Below are positions 46,267 through 57,100 of a stretch of 64,000 nucleotides of DNA, one piece after another; position 1 is the stretch's first letter; each line of letters starts with the position of its first letter. A program made the position numbers and the translations under genes. Source of the DNA: Cryptomeria japonica (Eukaryota > Streptophyta > Pinopsida > Cupressales > Cupressaceae); assembly GCF_030272615.1 (NCBI RefSeq), contig NC_081410.1:292488457-292552456 (forward strand). Direction: 5' to 3'. The notes beneath the pieces were generated by a model. It was given only the letters and a program-made list of their open reading frames with translations. It did no database searches and was not told where the DNA came from.

Positions 46267-49200
46267 TATTGGGACTCGTTAAATTTGAGTCAAGTTTAGA
46301 GGCCCATTTCAAAATTTTGCTCTGCATTCCCAAATAAGTCAGTTTGAATGACCTAGTAGAGAGAGGGTAAAATGGAGCTAGTTGATTTTCAAAGGGTAAG
46401 GCTTGGGAAATGTGTCCTACACCTTTCATTTGACCTATGCAGTGATGTGCAACTTTCATATTTCAGTTTGGATAAGTTTATCAGGTACCCATTTCAAGGG
46501 GTGAGTTGAAAGTGCATTTTAGGCACATATGCAGATTTTATTGAGTAGCCTACTTTGAGGGTTTATATCTTTTACCTTGTTGATTGTCATGAATAATTTC
46601 AAATTGGATTCAATTATATGAATAAATGTGAGTTATCTTGCAAAATTTCAAGTCCTTATGAATCCATTTGCTCAGTTTTCAAAGCTCAATCCGTTTGCAG
46701 TTTGTGAGGTTTGACAAGTCCTTGTTTCAGCTGCTAGTCGGAGCCTTGTTTTGCATAAGTGTAAAAGTTGCCTTAGTGAATGGCATGTCATAATGTTTAT
46801 TCTGGGCTATTTTTGGTATAAATTATGAGCTATTTTTCCAGTTTCAAGCTCCTGCCAATCCGTTTGATCGGTTTTCAAAAGGATTTTTTAGGCCATCTTT
46901 TTCAGTGATTCACACTTTCATCACTATATCAATTAATGTGGCTATTTTCATGAGCACACCGTCTATACCCAGTCAGCCTTTTGGTTGAATTGAGTGTTCT
47001 AAGATTTGATATATACTTCAAGGTACCTATGTCTCAGATTTGAGGGTCAACAGAGGTCGTTTAATATTTTTAAGAAAGGCATCATGAGTTGCCTAAGCAT
47101 TGACTTCATCAGGTCCGCAGTGTCGACAAATCCAGATGGTCATTTTTGACAATTAATATCTCTTCACTCAGGATTCATTTTGAAAAACTGTTTGGTAGAA
47201 TTCATGCTTGTATCTTAGTACACACTTGTCAGATGGCGAGGTCCAGAAAGGTGTCTTGACCACTTTCAAAATTATGTCTTCGCGATTAAATGCGAAAATG
47301 TGGCACAAGTGCCTGAAAGTTGCAAAACTTAGTTTGATGATCCGAAAATGGTGCTAATCGATTCCAGAGGTATGTTTAAGGTTCCTGAGCTATCTCAGAA
47401 TTTAGTTTCATGAAAATGAATTTTTTTTTAGTCGGACCCACTTTGGGGCCCGACCTGGCTCACGCTTGTGGATTGATTTTATTAGCGACTTGGTTCACTG
47501 AGAGAATTTAAGAATATTTAAATGGTTGTTCATTGCTAAGTGAAGTGTCCATGGTAGTCTTCAATATATGTTGATCCATTCTTCTTTTATATGCCACTTG
47601 CGGATGATGAATTAAATTGCCTCAGTATAGACAAGAATTTGGCAACTGTTGTTACGGTTTTGTGATCCCTCATAGATAATATTTTTCAGTAGACATGGTG
47701 TTTTAGTTCTGAACAACTTTCATATCTCCATCTATGGTATTTGGGAAAAGAGAGCTCATGATAGATCCAATACAAATTGCAAAAGGGTTGCAAGAAATGA
47801 GAGTAAATAGGATTGATATTGAGCTATGGATTCGCCATCACTGACTCCCTAAAGATCTTAGAGATTGTGTCTGAATGTAAATGGCTTTCAAACCAGAGGT
47901 GTTGATGAAGTGCAGTAAATTCAAACCTTTCCAAATGATCTCAGGTGTGACATCAAGCAGCGTCTTTGTTTAGACTTATTCAGGTGGGTACATTGGTTCA
48001 AAAATGTGGATGATCTTTTCTTTTGGATGCAATGTGTAAGCATTTAAAGACATGCCTTTATACTGAAAATACATATATTGCAAGAGAAGGAGAACCTATG
48101 AGTGAAATGCTTGTATTATTCGAGGCAATGAAGAGAGGCAATAGAAAACATTCAAGCAAATGCTATGGGTAGATGTAAAGCCCAAGATTTTTCCTCTTTG
48201 CGTGGTGGATGAGAAGCTGCACGTAACGTGGTAGTGTTGTCCTCTACGTGGTGTGTGTGGTGTGGAGGTATTTAAATTCCAACCAAATGACATTGGCAGG
48301 CTTGAAGCCAACTCTCCCTCCATGTGAAGTCTCCAAGGCATGAAGCCATTGTCCCTACTGCATGAAGAGTGGGAGGGGTTGAAACTTTCATACAAATGCA
48401 AAAATGGAATTCCCTACGCAGTGTATGGAGTGTGGCGTGGAGTAGCCTTGGCAGGTTTCCCCTACATGGCATGTAAATGTGCATTGAAGTTTTGAAGAAA
48501 TTCAATTAGCAAATGAATGCCAATCCTCACTTCCGCATGGAGAGTTGAAGAAGCATAGAAAACCCCAAGCCAATGCAATGGAGTGGCAGTGTGGTCAATG
48601 AAACAACAAAAATTTTCAAACAAATGCAATTTGCAGGTCTGAAACTAGACAAATATCCTTCCCACGACCTTGCCAGCATCGTTCCCAGCCATGGTGCTCT
48701 AAAAGGGCATTTTAAATATTCAATGAATGCAAAGTTGTAGAGAAAACCTTCAAAAAATGCAGTTCTAGGCATAAAGGCAATATCCCACATTGGTGGTGGG
48801 AGCGAAATTTTTAATATTTTTTAACCAAGGCTCCACCATAACATAGTGTCAAAGCCTTGGAGGCTTTTGACGGATGGTGCTGATGGGCACCCAAAGTGGA
48901 CCCCATGCATGTGGGTGCGTTTCTTGAGGTGACTAGGGAGGCCAACAAGTGGCAACTAGGTGGACCCCATGCATGCATGGATCCCGAGACAAGCAAGTTT
49001 TGCAGAGAACGGGCGAGTTAAAGATCGAGAATGTTCCAAGGAGATCGACAGTGAGCATGGATTCAGAAGCCAAAGATGCTTGCCGGTTAAGGTTCGCGAA
49101 ACAACAAAAGGAGTTAAAGACCATGCAAGTTCAAGAGATTCAATGGCCAACGCAATTTTGTGAAAGGAAGATGCTCGCCGGTTAAGCTTCATGAAATCGT

Positions 49201-50735
49201 GAAGGGTTAAAGAGCATGCAGGTTGTAGAGGATCCAACAGCCCGCATGAATTCATGACCCGAAGATGCAAGCCCGTTAGCTATTACAAAATGGCAAAAGA
49301 TAGGTAGCGGTTCAAGGTGGAAAGACAACTCGCAGGTCTTGATGAGATGGCGATGACATGGCTATGATGGAGGCTGAGGTGGCGATGATGTGGCTGACAA
49401 GCAAGCAGACAAGTGGCATACAAGTGGTGGTGATGAGGTGGACAAGTGACAAAAGATGAGGTGTCATCCCAGATGGCACCCAGTGGATCCCATCAGCCAA
49501 TCAGAGACCACTACGTGGCAGAGCGTCAGTGCAAAATCAGGCCAAAAATCAAAGTTAAAATCAAATTAAATATATAGTTGAAACTATCTAAAAAATTGAA
49601 AAATTTAAATGATTGTGCACACATGAAGAATTAATTCACTCAAAGGCTCATTTTTGCCCAAAATACCAAGTATTATATATCATCGGAAAGCTCTCTAGAT
49701 AAGGAATCCAATTAGGCAATTAATTTTAACAAATTTTGGATATTTTGGGAGCAGTTTCCATGGTAAAGAGGAAGAAAATGAATTTCAGTTGGAAGAGAAG
49801 ACACTTGGCAGTGTGTTGTACAAATCTAATCTTTTTCCCTCTCCTTCTTATTCTGATTTTCTTCTCATTGTAAGGGTTTTAGAATTTTAGAGGAAGTGCT
49901 CCAGTTTTCATGGCTTCTATTTCTGAATTTCTTGACCCAAATTTGTAAATTTCTATGAATCTTTTCAGGGTATAGAGATTACATTGCAAGATAGTAAATT
50001 GTTGTCTAGTTGCAGATCTTACTTGTGTCAAGCATGAGTAAATTTCCCACATTATTGTCTATGTGTGTGTATTTCATTATTATGAATTGAACCCTCAAGG
50101 AGGATGAAATTTGTCAATTTCAAGGAGATTGTATGATTGCTTGTGGGTATCCTTCAATGAAGGTTTTAAACTCTGTAATCAGTCATGAATAAATGAAATA
50201 TGTGTCCTAGATCTGATAATTCTGTGAATAAATTGAGTAATACATTAGTATAAGGTATTAATGTAGGGATATCATTTAAGGAGAACCAATTTGTGATTAA
50301 GATGCATATTTGCAGTTCTATGTGTGACTTTACTGCCCAATGAATAAGGCACTAGTCTTGCAAGTTTGGGGATAGTTTCAGATACACAATTTTAAAGATA
50401 AATCTATTTCCCTTTATGTTTAGGGGTTTGTGTTCTATCCTTCCCAAGCTATGTTTCACCCATTATTTGTACAAGAGCTAGCCAATCTATATGTGTTATC
50501 TAATTTGTTGAGTTTGTGGAATGGTTCATTTGCTTCATTAATGTTGTCATGGTGAGTAAACAAGTTTGATTCAGTGCATCAAAAGGGTGTCCCCTCTAGG
50601 TCTGGCAGAACCTGAAGTGCAGGAGGATCATTTAGGATTGTTGTCCAAGCCCTGAAGTGTTTCATTGATTGAGATTGGCTTTCTCATAGATTGATTTGTA
50701 GGTGATCTTGGGTTAATCAATTTTTGTGAACAACA
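46267..50735 (+). repeat. 3' LTR of the gypsy-type derivative
   Basis: Starts TATTGGGACTCGTT, the usual TG changed to TA, and ends TTTTTGTGAACAACA. It is collinear with 38832-43294 with scattered substitutions and small indels, including a shorter segment near 48650. Confidence 0.92.
47550..48125 (+). pseudogene. Captured CNGC fragment, second LTR copy
   Basis: Same arrangement as 40118-40693: the first membrane helix region, the FGKRELMIDP-like linker, then the C-linker and start of the nucleotide-binding domain, with its own extra substitutions. Presence in both LTRs means the fragment was in the element before this insertion. Confidence 0.87.
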
Positions 50736-50740
50736 GTTGG
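50736..50740. repeat. Target-site duplication GTTGG (right)
   Basis: Identical to 38827-38831. Confidence 0.92.
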
Positions 50741-50786
50741 TTCCATCAAGTTTATGACTGTCCTTCCTGAAATAGTTAGTAGACAT
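50741..50786 (-). pseudogene. Copia gag N-terminus, cut off by the nested element
   Basis: The minus ATG at 50786 gives MSTNYFRKDSHKLDGTN. After removing 38832-50735 and one GTTGG it continues with YGIWKIRMETHLNF at 38826. Copia Gag proteins often open with a Lys-Leu-(Asp/Asn)-Gly-x-Asn-(Tyr/Phe)-x-x-Trp pattern, which is restored here. The primer site lies 44 nt upstream. Confidence 0.9.
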
Positions 50787-50829
50787 TGGATCTCCTCAAG
50801 CTGTTAAACTATTGCAAAAAGAGGACTAG

Positions 50830-50841
50830 GCTCTGATACCA
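50830..50841 (-). promoter_or_regulatory. Primer-binding site (initiator tRNA-Met type)
   Basis: TGGTATCAGAGC on the minus strand, two bases inside the LTR edge at 50844. Confidence 0.92.
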
Positions 50842-50843
50842 AT

Positions 50844-51839
50844 TGTTAGGTCCCGGAGACAACTGAGAGGGGGGGGAGTGAATCAGTTATCTAATAAATT
50901 CAAACCAAAAACAACTTTACCATCTTAATGCTTAATACTGGTAAACCAGTTTTTAATGCCGGTAGACAGTTTTATCAGTTAATTGTAATACTGGTAAAGA
51001 TTAATGCATGAAACAAAAAGACAAAGTCATCCACAACACATAACACCAATATTTGTATGTGGAAACCAAGTATTGTATACAAATGGGGTCTGCACATGCA
51101 GAAAGGCCAAGTGCCTAGAGCTCACTGCTCAAACACAAATAGGAGTCACACTGACTACAATTGGATGGTTAAATCCAATAAGGATGTACTACTCAAATTT
51201 GCATCTTTCTATGCTAGATTTAGTACCGGTGTAGTTCTAATTGTCTTCACAAAAACCCTCCTTCAACCTTCAAATAATGTTTGTGTGTATAGCTCTTCTT
51301 ATTCTCACATATACCTTCACATAATCCTTTTTCGCATTCCACACACGATCTTACAAATAAGATCTTACATTTATATCATAACCTAAGACCAATTTAGTAG
51401 GTCGGCTCTAAAGGATATTACAATAAAATCAATTTAAAAACAAAACAATGTTTGATGCAATAACCGATTCAACATGTCGACTTGATGGATTTACAACAAT
51501 AAAGAGACATCTCCATAGTGTGTCGTGCTGATCTGGAAAAGATAAACCAGCCGGTGTATATCCTGGACCTGTTTGTCGGTAACAACAAATATGCAAATAT
51601 GAATATGCCAATGAAAAAAACTCCAAGAGAAAGTGTCCAAATGATGTCTTCAACATAACCAAGTGTTTTCCATGCTATTCCAAGTTCTTGTGAACATTAT
51701 ATCCTGCCGGTGTGCCAGATACCAGTGACTGTGCATAAGTCACTTACTTGTCGGTTAATGTTGTTTCTCCAAAGTGCCAGAGTTGATAAGGTTTAGTAGG
51801 TGTTGAAACCAATGAAAAAACCATACCAAAATACCAACA
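50844..51839 (-). repeat. Central copia LTR (996 bp) shared by both halves
   Basis: Plus coordinates start TGTTAGGTCCCGGAGACAAC and end AAAATACCAACA. One side carries a primer site (50830) and gag; the other a polypurine tract (51840-51852) and RNase H. It therefore acts as 5' LTR for one half and 3' LTR for the other. Confidence 0.9.
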
Positions 51840-52165
51840 ATATCCCCCTTTGGCATTGATGGCAACACAAGATGGAAAAACCATCAAAGTGCCAAAACAT
51901 AAATGCCAAATACCAAAAACCAATAATCTCCCCAAAGTAACAATCTCTCCCCCTGGGAGTGTCATGAGTTTTCCTTGTGTTTTTCCATACCAATCTCTCC
52001 CCCTTTGACATCAAATGCCAAAGCAATATAAAGACCATTTTTTAGATACAAAATACCAACCAATTCACTACACCAACTACTCCCCCTGAGAAGTAGCTTT
52101 CTCATCAAAGCTGGAGTAAGAGATTTCTCTATTATTTCTATCAGTTGATGACTATCATCAGCTGT
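51840..52165 (-). other. Copia 3' untranslated region with polypurine tracts
   Basis: 51840-51852 (ATATCCCCCTTTG) is the tract next to the LTR. Further G-rich runs appear on the element strand near 51950, 52000 and 52080, as in the plus-strand relative at 29.9-30.2 kb. Confidence 0.7.
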
Positions 52166-53848
52166 CTAAGTTTCTACCGGTGGGGGTATGACCCCAAGCT
52201 GGTCTTTGAGATATTCAAAAGTCTCCTTAGGTAGAGGTTTAGTGAAAATATCTGCAATCTTCTCTTTAGTATTCACATAAACTAGTTTAATTTCTTTTTC
52301 TTCAATATTTTCCCTTAGAAAATTCAGTTTGATAGAAACATGTTTGGTTTTAGAATGTAGTACTAGATTCTTAGATATATCAATTGTTGTAGTGTTATCA
52401 TGATAGATAGTAATAGGTTCCTTGCATTTTACATTTATATCCTTCAACATTTGCTTAAGCCATAGTACCTGTGTACAGTTGGTTACTGCTGTAGCATATT
52501 CTGATTCAGCTATTGATAAAGATGTACAACTTTGTTTCTTGCTCAACCAAGAAATTAATATGCTTCCAAGAAAAAATGTTCCACCGGTGGTGCTTTTTCT
52601 ATCATCCACATCTCCTGGATGATTTGCATCTGTGTATGCACATAATTCAAATTTTTCATCTCTAGGATACCATAATCCATGATTTGTAGTGCCTTGTAAG
52701 TACTTGAAAATCCTTTTTACTGTTGATTTGTGATTTTCTCTAGGATTACTCTAAAATATTGAAACAATACATATTGCATTCATGATATCAGGTCTTGTTT
52801 GTGTCAAATACAATAAACCTCCTATCATAGATATGTACCTAGTCAGATTAACAGGTGTAGATTCATCCCTTAGTGATAATTTGTCATTTGTAGTCATAGG
52901 TGTGCTTACCAGTTTAGAGTTCTCCATCCCAAATTTCTTTAATAACTCTTTCAAGTACCTGGATTGACTCAAGAATATACCTTTATCAGTCTATGAAATC
53001 TATAATCCTAAAAAGAATTTTATTTCTCCAATCATAGACATTTCAAATTCTTGTTGCATTTCAATAGAAAATTCTTTACATAATCCATCTTCTTCTCCAA
53101 AGATTATATCATCAACAAAAACTTCTATAACCAAGATACCATCATTTGTCACTTTATAATATAAGTTGCTATTAGCATTACCTTAAGAAAAACCAATCTT
53201 CAAAAGATAATTATCCAATCTTGCATACCAAGCTCTTGGAGCTTATTTCAACCCATACAAAGCTTTCCTTAACCTACAAACCATATCTTTGTTATCTATC
53301 AAAGAGAATCCATCAGGTTGTTCAATGTAAACTTCTTCTTCAAGATCTCCATTTAGAAATGCACATTTAATATCCATTTGATATACTTTGTAGTTCTTGT
53401 GTGCTCCAAAAGCCAAAAATAATCTGACTGCCTTAATTCTAGCTACTGGTGCAAAGGTTTCATTATAATCAATTCCTTCTTTCTGAGAATATCCCTTACA
53501 CACTAGTCTTGCTTTATTCCTGATTACCTTACCATCTTCATCAAGTTTGTTTTTGAATACCCACTTTGTTCCAATCACATTTTTGTCTTTAGGCTGGGGA
53601 ACTAATGTCCATGTGTTATTTTTGTCAATTTGTTCTAGTTCCTCTTCCATAGCTTTAATCCAATGTTTATCTTCACATGCCTCATTAATTGATGATGGTT
53701 CAATTTGAGAAATAAGAAATACCTCTTCATTTGCCAGTCTTTCTCTTGTCATAACTCCTTTATTCTTGTTCTCAATTATCTGATCTTCAGAGTGATTCAG
53801 TCTTACATACTGGGGTGTTTTTGTTTGATGTTGTTCCTCAGTTACTAT
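52166..53848 (-). pseudogene. Copia reverse transcriptase and RNase H (decayed)
   Basis: The minus strand from about 53840 reads the IN/RT linker, then [60 protein letters not shown] and the catalytic VFVDDIIFG near 53115. RT continues through SQSRYLKELLKKFG and LTQTRPDIMNAIC, then RNase H (SIAESEYATAVTN, YHDNTTTIDI, HSKTKHVSIK, ADIFTKPLP). Stops are TAA near 53245 and 53185, two TAG near 53000 and a TAG near 52752. The last 147 codons (52609-52166) are open. The start of pol (gag-IN) lies on the other side of the central LTR. Confidence 0.93.
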
Positions 53849-55809
53849 GGCATTGGTTTGTCATTGATGTCAACTAAGATGTTGTAGTTAACAAAGATAT
53901 TTCTTAACAAAGATGGTATGAAATTCTTATTTGTTTGGAAATGCTATTATCAGGAGGTGATTTTGCCTGAAAATGAAACTGGGGACAAATGGTTAATGAG
54001 AGTTTCTTAACATGAATGACTTGAAAATTATTTCCTCATTGCTGATCATTACACAATATCAGGTCTTTGTGTGTGAATTATGAATAGGTTATTTTATTTG
54101 AATGTGTGGTTCTAACACTTGCTATCCGTGTATTGTATTGGTGGCTTTAACAATCCAAGATAATTCTCATTCTAAATATAAGACTTCTTATTCTTATAGG
54201 GCTCTGAAGATTTGTTTCGATTCTTCTTGCTTTCAAACCGATGACCTTAATATTTATATGTATTACCATGATTATCTGAAGAGGATGCAATTGAATTAAT
54301 ATTCCAACTAGCCAATATATCTGAGAAACTCATTATTCTCATCTTTGACTGGGTGTGGAGATGCATTGACTCTATAGAAATTGTGAGTTGGAGAGTATTT
54401 AAGGCTCAAATATTATTTCTTGTCATGAATATTTAGTCCACCATCATCATTTGATTTTGAGTGACTTTAGTGTGTCATTCCAAAGGCATTATAATTCTTA
54501 AGGATATGATTCTATGAATTGAGTTGTCATGAATATGCATCCCATTCTTCTAGCATTGAAGAAAATAAGGATGGGAAAAATTCTTATAGTGGTTGGGTGT
54601 GAAATCTTCCATTGAAACTTGAAAATGGTTCCAAGTGAGGTTGTTGTGTAAGTGATAAGAACTTGTATAAATATATAGTCACAGCAACAAGAGCTAAAAA
54701 ATATCACAATAAATGGCATAATATTAATTAATAACATCAATCATTATGGTAATCCCAAAGGTTGGTGTTTTCTCTCTAATATGTATAGGTTTGATATTTG
54801 ATTTTTCAAATTTATAAATACCAATGGTTATTTACTAAGACAATAACTTGACAAGTGGTTGCATGTTTAGTTCTTTGAATAACAAACTTTTCAATTGCTC
54901 AACAAAGATTGAAAAATGATGAAGCTTTCTCAATGATAGTTAGAATGTTCATTGAATGAGTGAACAGTTCTTCTGTAGACCATATGAATAGTAACAACAT
55001 AGTAATGTTTTGACTTTGCAGATTACATGAAATGTATTTTATTGTTATAGAAAGGAGTTTATAATATTTTCAATGATCTTGATTTAAAAACTTGGTTGAA
55101 GGACAATTCGATATGATAGAAGTCTAAATGACAGAGTTGTGTTTTCTATTTCCAATGAATATATAAGCATATTTCTTATGATATGTTTACTATTGTAGAT
55201 TAAGAACAACAAAGTCTTTTCTATGTAATGAAATATAGTAACCCTCTGTATTTTGATTATTTTCTTCATGAGTGTATTCCATAGGTTATATATTCTCTTT
55301 TAGGACATTCTATATTTTTTATTTGGATATAGTAGTGAGAGATGCAATTGTGAGTTATAGAATTCATTTGTAACCAGTGATGTTAAGGAAAGAATAGTTG
55401 TACTCTATGTATTCATGTCTTTTACATAGATGGAGTTGGTGCCCCTAAATTTGTGAGGAGTTGGTGCTCCTAGACTTGTAAGGGGGTTGGTGCACTATGA
55501 ATGTAATTAGTGAGGCTTTGGTCAATGAGACCTTGATTGTGTGATCAATGAGATCTTTTCTAGTGAGGCATAAATGTGATTAGTGATATTTTGGAAGCTC
55601 GATTTGGACAATATATCCAATAAGCATTTCTCCCATGGTTTTTCCCATCTAGGGTTTTCCACATACATATTGGTGTTAGGGTGCATCTTTTATAATTGAT
55701 ATTCCTCTTGAGTGCTTTAATGTTTATGCATTTGATTTTGAAAGTTACTATTTGCAAATTTTTAAGATCACTGATTCAACCATTCCTCTTAGTGATCTAG
55801 TGTATTCCA
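53849..55809 (+). repeat. Probable copia-type LTR (decayed, plus strand)
   Basis: Begins with GGCATTGGTTTG then TCATTGATGTCAAC, the words found about 20-35 bases into the other copia LTRs here. It ends near ATTCCA at 55809, just before a primer-site-like sequence and a gag-like frame. The first bases may be those at 36178-36193, displaced by the intervening insertion. No second LTR was located. Boundaries are approximate. Confidence 0.45.
55434..55515 (+). repeat. Short tandem repeat, three units of about 27 bp
   Basis: GAGTTGGTGC(C/T)CCTA... repeats: GTTGGTGCCCCTAAATTTG, GTTGGTGCTCCTAGACTTG, GTTGGTGCACTATGAATG. It lies inside the probable LTR. Confidence 0.7.
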
Positions 55810-55814
55810 ATAAT

Positions 55815-55826
55815 TGGTATCAAACC
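55815..55826 (+). promoter_or_regulatory. Decayed primer-binding site
   Basis: TGGTATCAAACC matches the initiator-Met-type site TGGTATCAGAGC at 10 of 12 positions and sits between a probable LTR end and a gag-like ATG (55883). Confidence 0.6.
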
Positions 55827-55882
55827 AGTACGTTCCTATCAGATACTTAACCAACTTAGGTTGACATTGAAAAAGGAATACC

Positions 55883-57100
55883 ATGGGCAAGAAGTGTAGA
55901 AATAAAATTTCTTCTAAAAAGATTAAAGGCTTGCCTAAAAAGAAAGAGTTGTCTAATACATAAATGTTTAATGTAAATAGAGATGAATCTCAGTTCATGG
56001 AGATTGAAAATGGACATCAGAATGATCAAGAAACTGTTGTAAAGGAAAGAGTAGTTGATCTTGAACCAAAAATTGTTTCTTTACTTCTTGAGATCGTGAA
56101 CCTTAGACAAAAGAATCAAAATCTCAAGATACAACTTCAAGGAAACATTGTCTAATGAAGTGTTAGTGGAAGGTCTTGAGGAATCTAAGAAAATAATTGT
56201 TAAGCTATAGTGTCAAGTCAAAAAAGCATACAAAATGAAGGAGGAGAATTTGTTAAAATAACAAACCTTGAAAGAGTTAATTAATTAAAGGTAAAATTAA
56301 AGATTCAAACAAATTGATTATCATTTTGACAATGGAGATTGAAGAGAGAAAAAGGATAGTAGAATTGACAAAATTTGAGTTGGAGATCAAAACAAATGAA
56401 TGCCAAAAACTTGAGGCAAAATTAGTAACTCTAAGAAAATATCTTGAAAATATCAAGATTCAATTATAGAAGAACCACAAGTTTGAATAGAGAACCAAAA
56501 AGTTAAATGAGATGTTAAACTAGGAAAAATCTCTCGAGGATACTGCTAGCTTAGTCTATAAAAAATGAAAGAGTTCTAAGGTTGGAGAAAATCCAAGGAA
56601 GAAGATAGATCTAAGTTATCATGTTGTTTTTACTAAGAATAAAGACAAGAAGAGATTACAAGAGAAACATATTGATAGTGAACATCTCAAAGTCATCAAT
56701 AGAGGAACAAGAAGTAGAGCCAACTAGTCAATAGGATCTTCACCTACTTGGAAAGATCAATCAATAAGGTAAAATTATTCCTTTCCTTGTTATTGTTATT
56801 TGTGTAATGCCTATGTCACAAGGCTACAACTTGTAGAGTTGTTAATAGGAGATGGTTTGAATTTGCAAGTAGAAACTCTTTTCATCCAAAATGAAATATG
56901 GATGAAATGTGTTACAACTATCACAACTTTGGGCATAAGGTTGAAATTAGTAGAGCAATCACTAGAGGGTTTAAAAACTCTGTTAGAGGAAGTATGTTTT
57001 TAAGAGACATGAATATAAGATGTTATAAATGTAATAATTTTGGATAGATCATACTCTTGCAAAATTTATTTTGTAGAACCACCTAGAAACCATAACAATA
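55883..57100 (+). pseudogene. Gag-like coiled-coil protein (heavily decayed)
   Basis: An ATG at 55883 gives MGKKCRNKISSKKIKG, then a TAA and ESQFMEIENGHQNDQE, VNLRQKNQNLKIQLQG, ERKRIVELTKFELEIK and LVTLRKYLENIKIQL, a Lys/Glu/Leu-rich coiled-coil pattern. At 57021 CYKCNNFG looks like the start of a CCHC knuckle whose His position is now a TAG. Several stops and frame changes occur. The layout (primer site, coiled coil, knuckle) resembles the gag-like gene at 33156-34370. It could not make a protein. Confidence 0.6.

Larger units (their letters stand above)
38832..50735 (+). mobile_element. Gypsy-type large retrotransposon derivative (gag only, 4.46-kb LTRs)
   Basis: An 11.9-kb element with direct LTRs of 4463 and 4469 bp, GTTGG target duplication, a primer site TGGCGACTCTACTGGGGA four bases after the 5' LTR, and a 3-kb internal region holding only a gag-like gene. 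There is no protease, RT or integrase, so it is non-autonomous, in the style of plant LARDs. Retrotransposon-Gag similarity and the primer site suggest the Tat branch of Ty3/gypsy. It sits in the gag gene of the minus copia. Both LTRs carry CNGC ion-channel gene fragments. LTR sampling suggests about 95-96% identity. I found no clear polypurine tract at 46266. Confidence 0.88.
36194..53848 (-). mobile_element. Rearranged (permuted) copia element carrying a nested gypsy derivative
   Basis: Minus-strand order from right to left: RT, RNase H (53848-52166), polypurine tract, one complete LTR (51839-50844), primer site, gag (interrupted by 38832-50735), protease, integrase (to 36461). A 267-bp LTR start in the opposite orientation follows (36194-36460). 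The gag-PR-IN and RT-RH halves meet only across the central LTR, so the internal region is circularly permuted at the IN/RT linker. Multiple stops and frameshifts kill it. A 12-bp string, GGCATTGGTTTG, flanks both ends. Confidence 0.75.
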
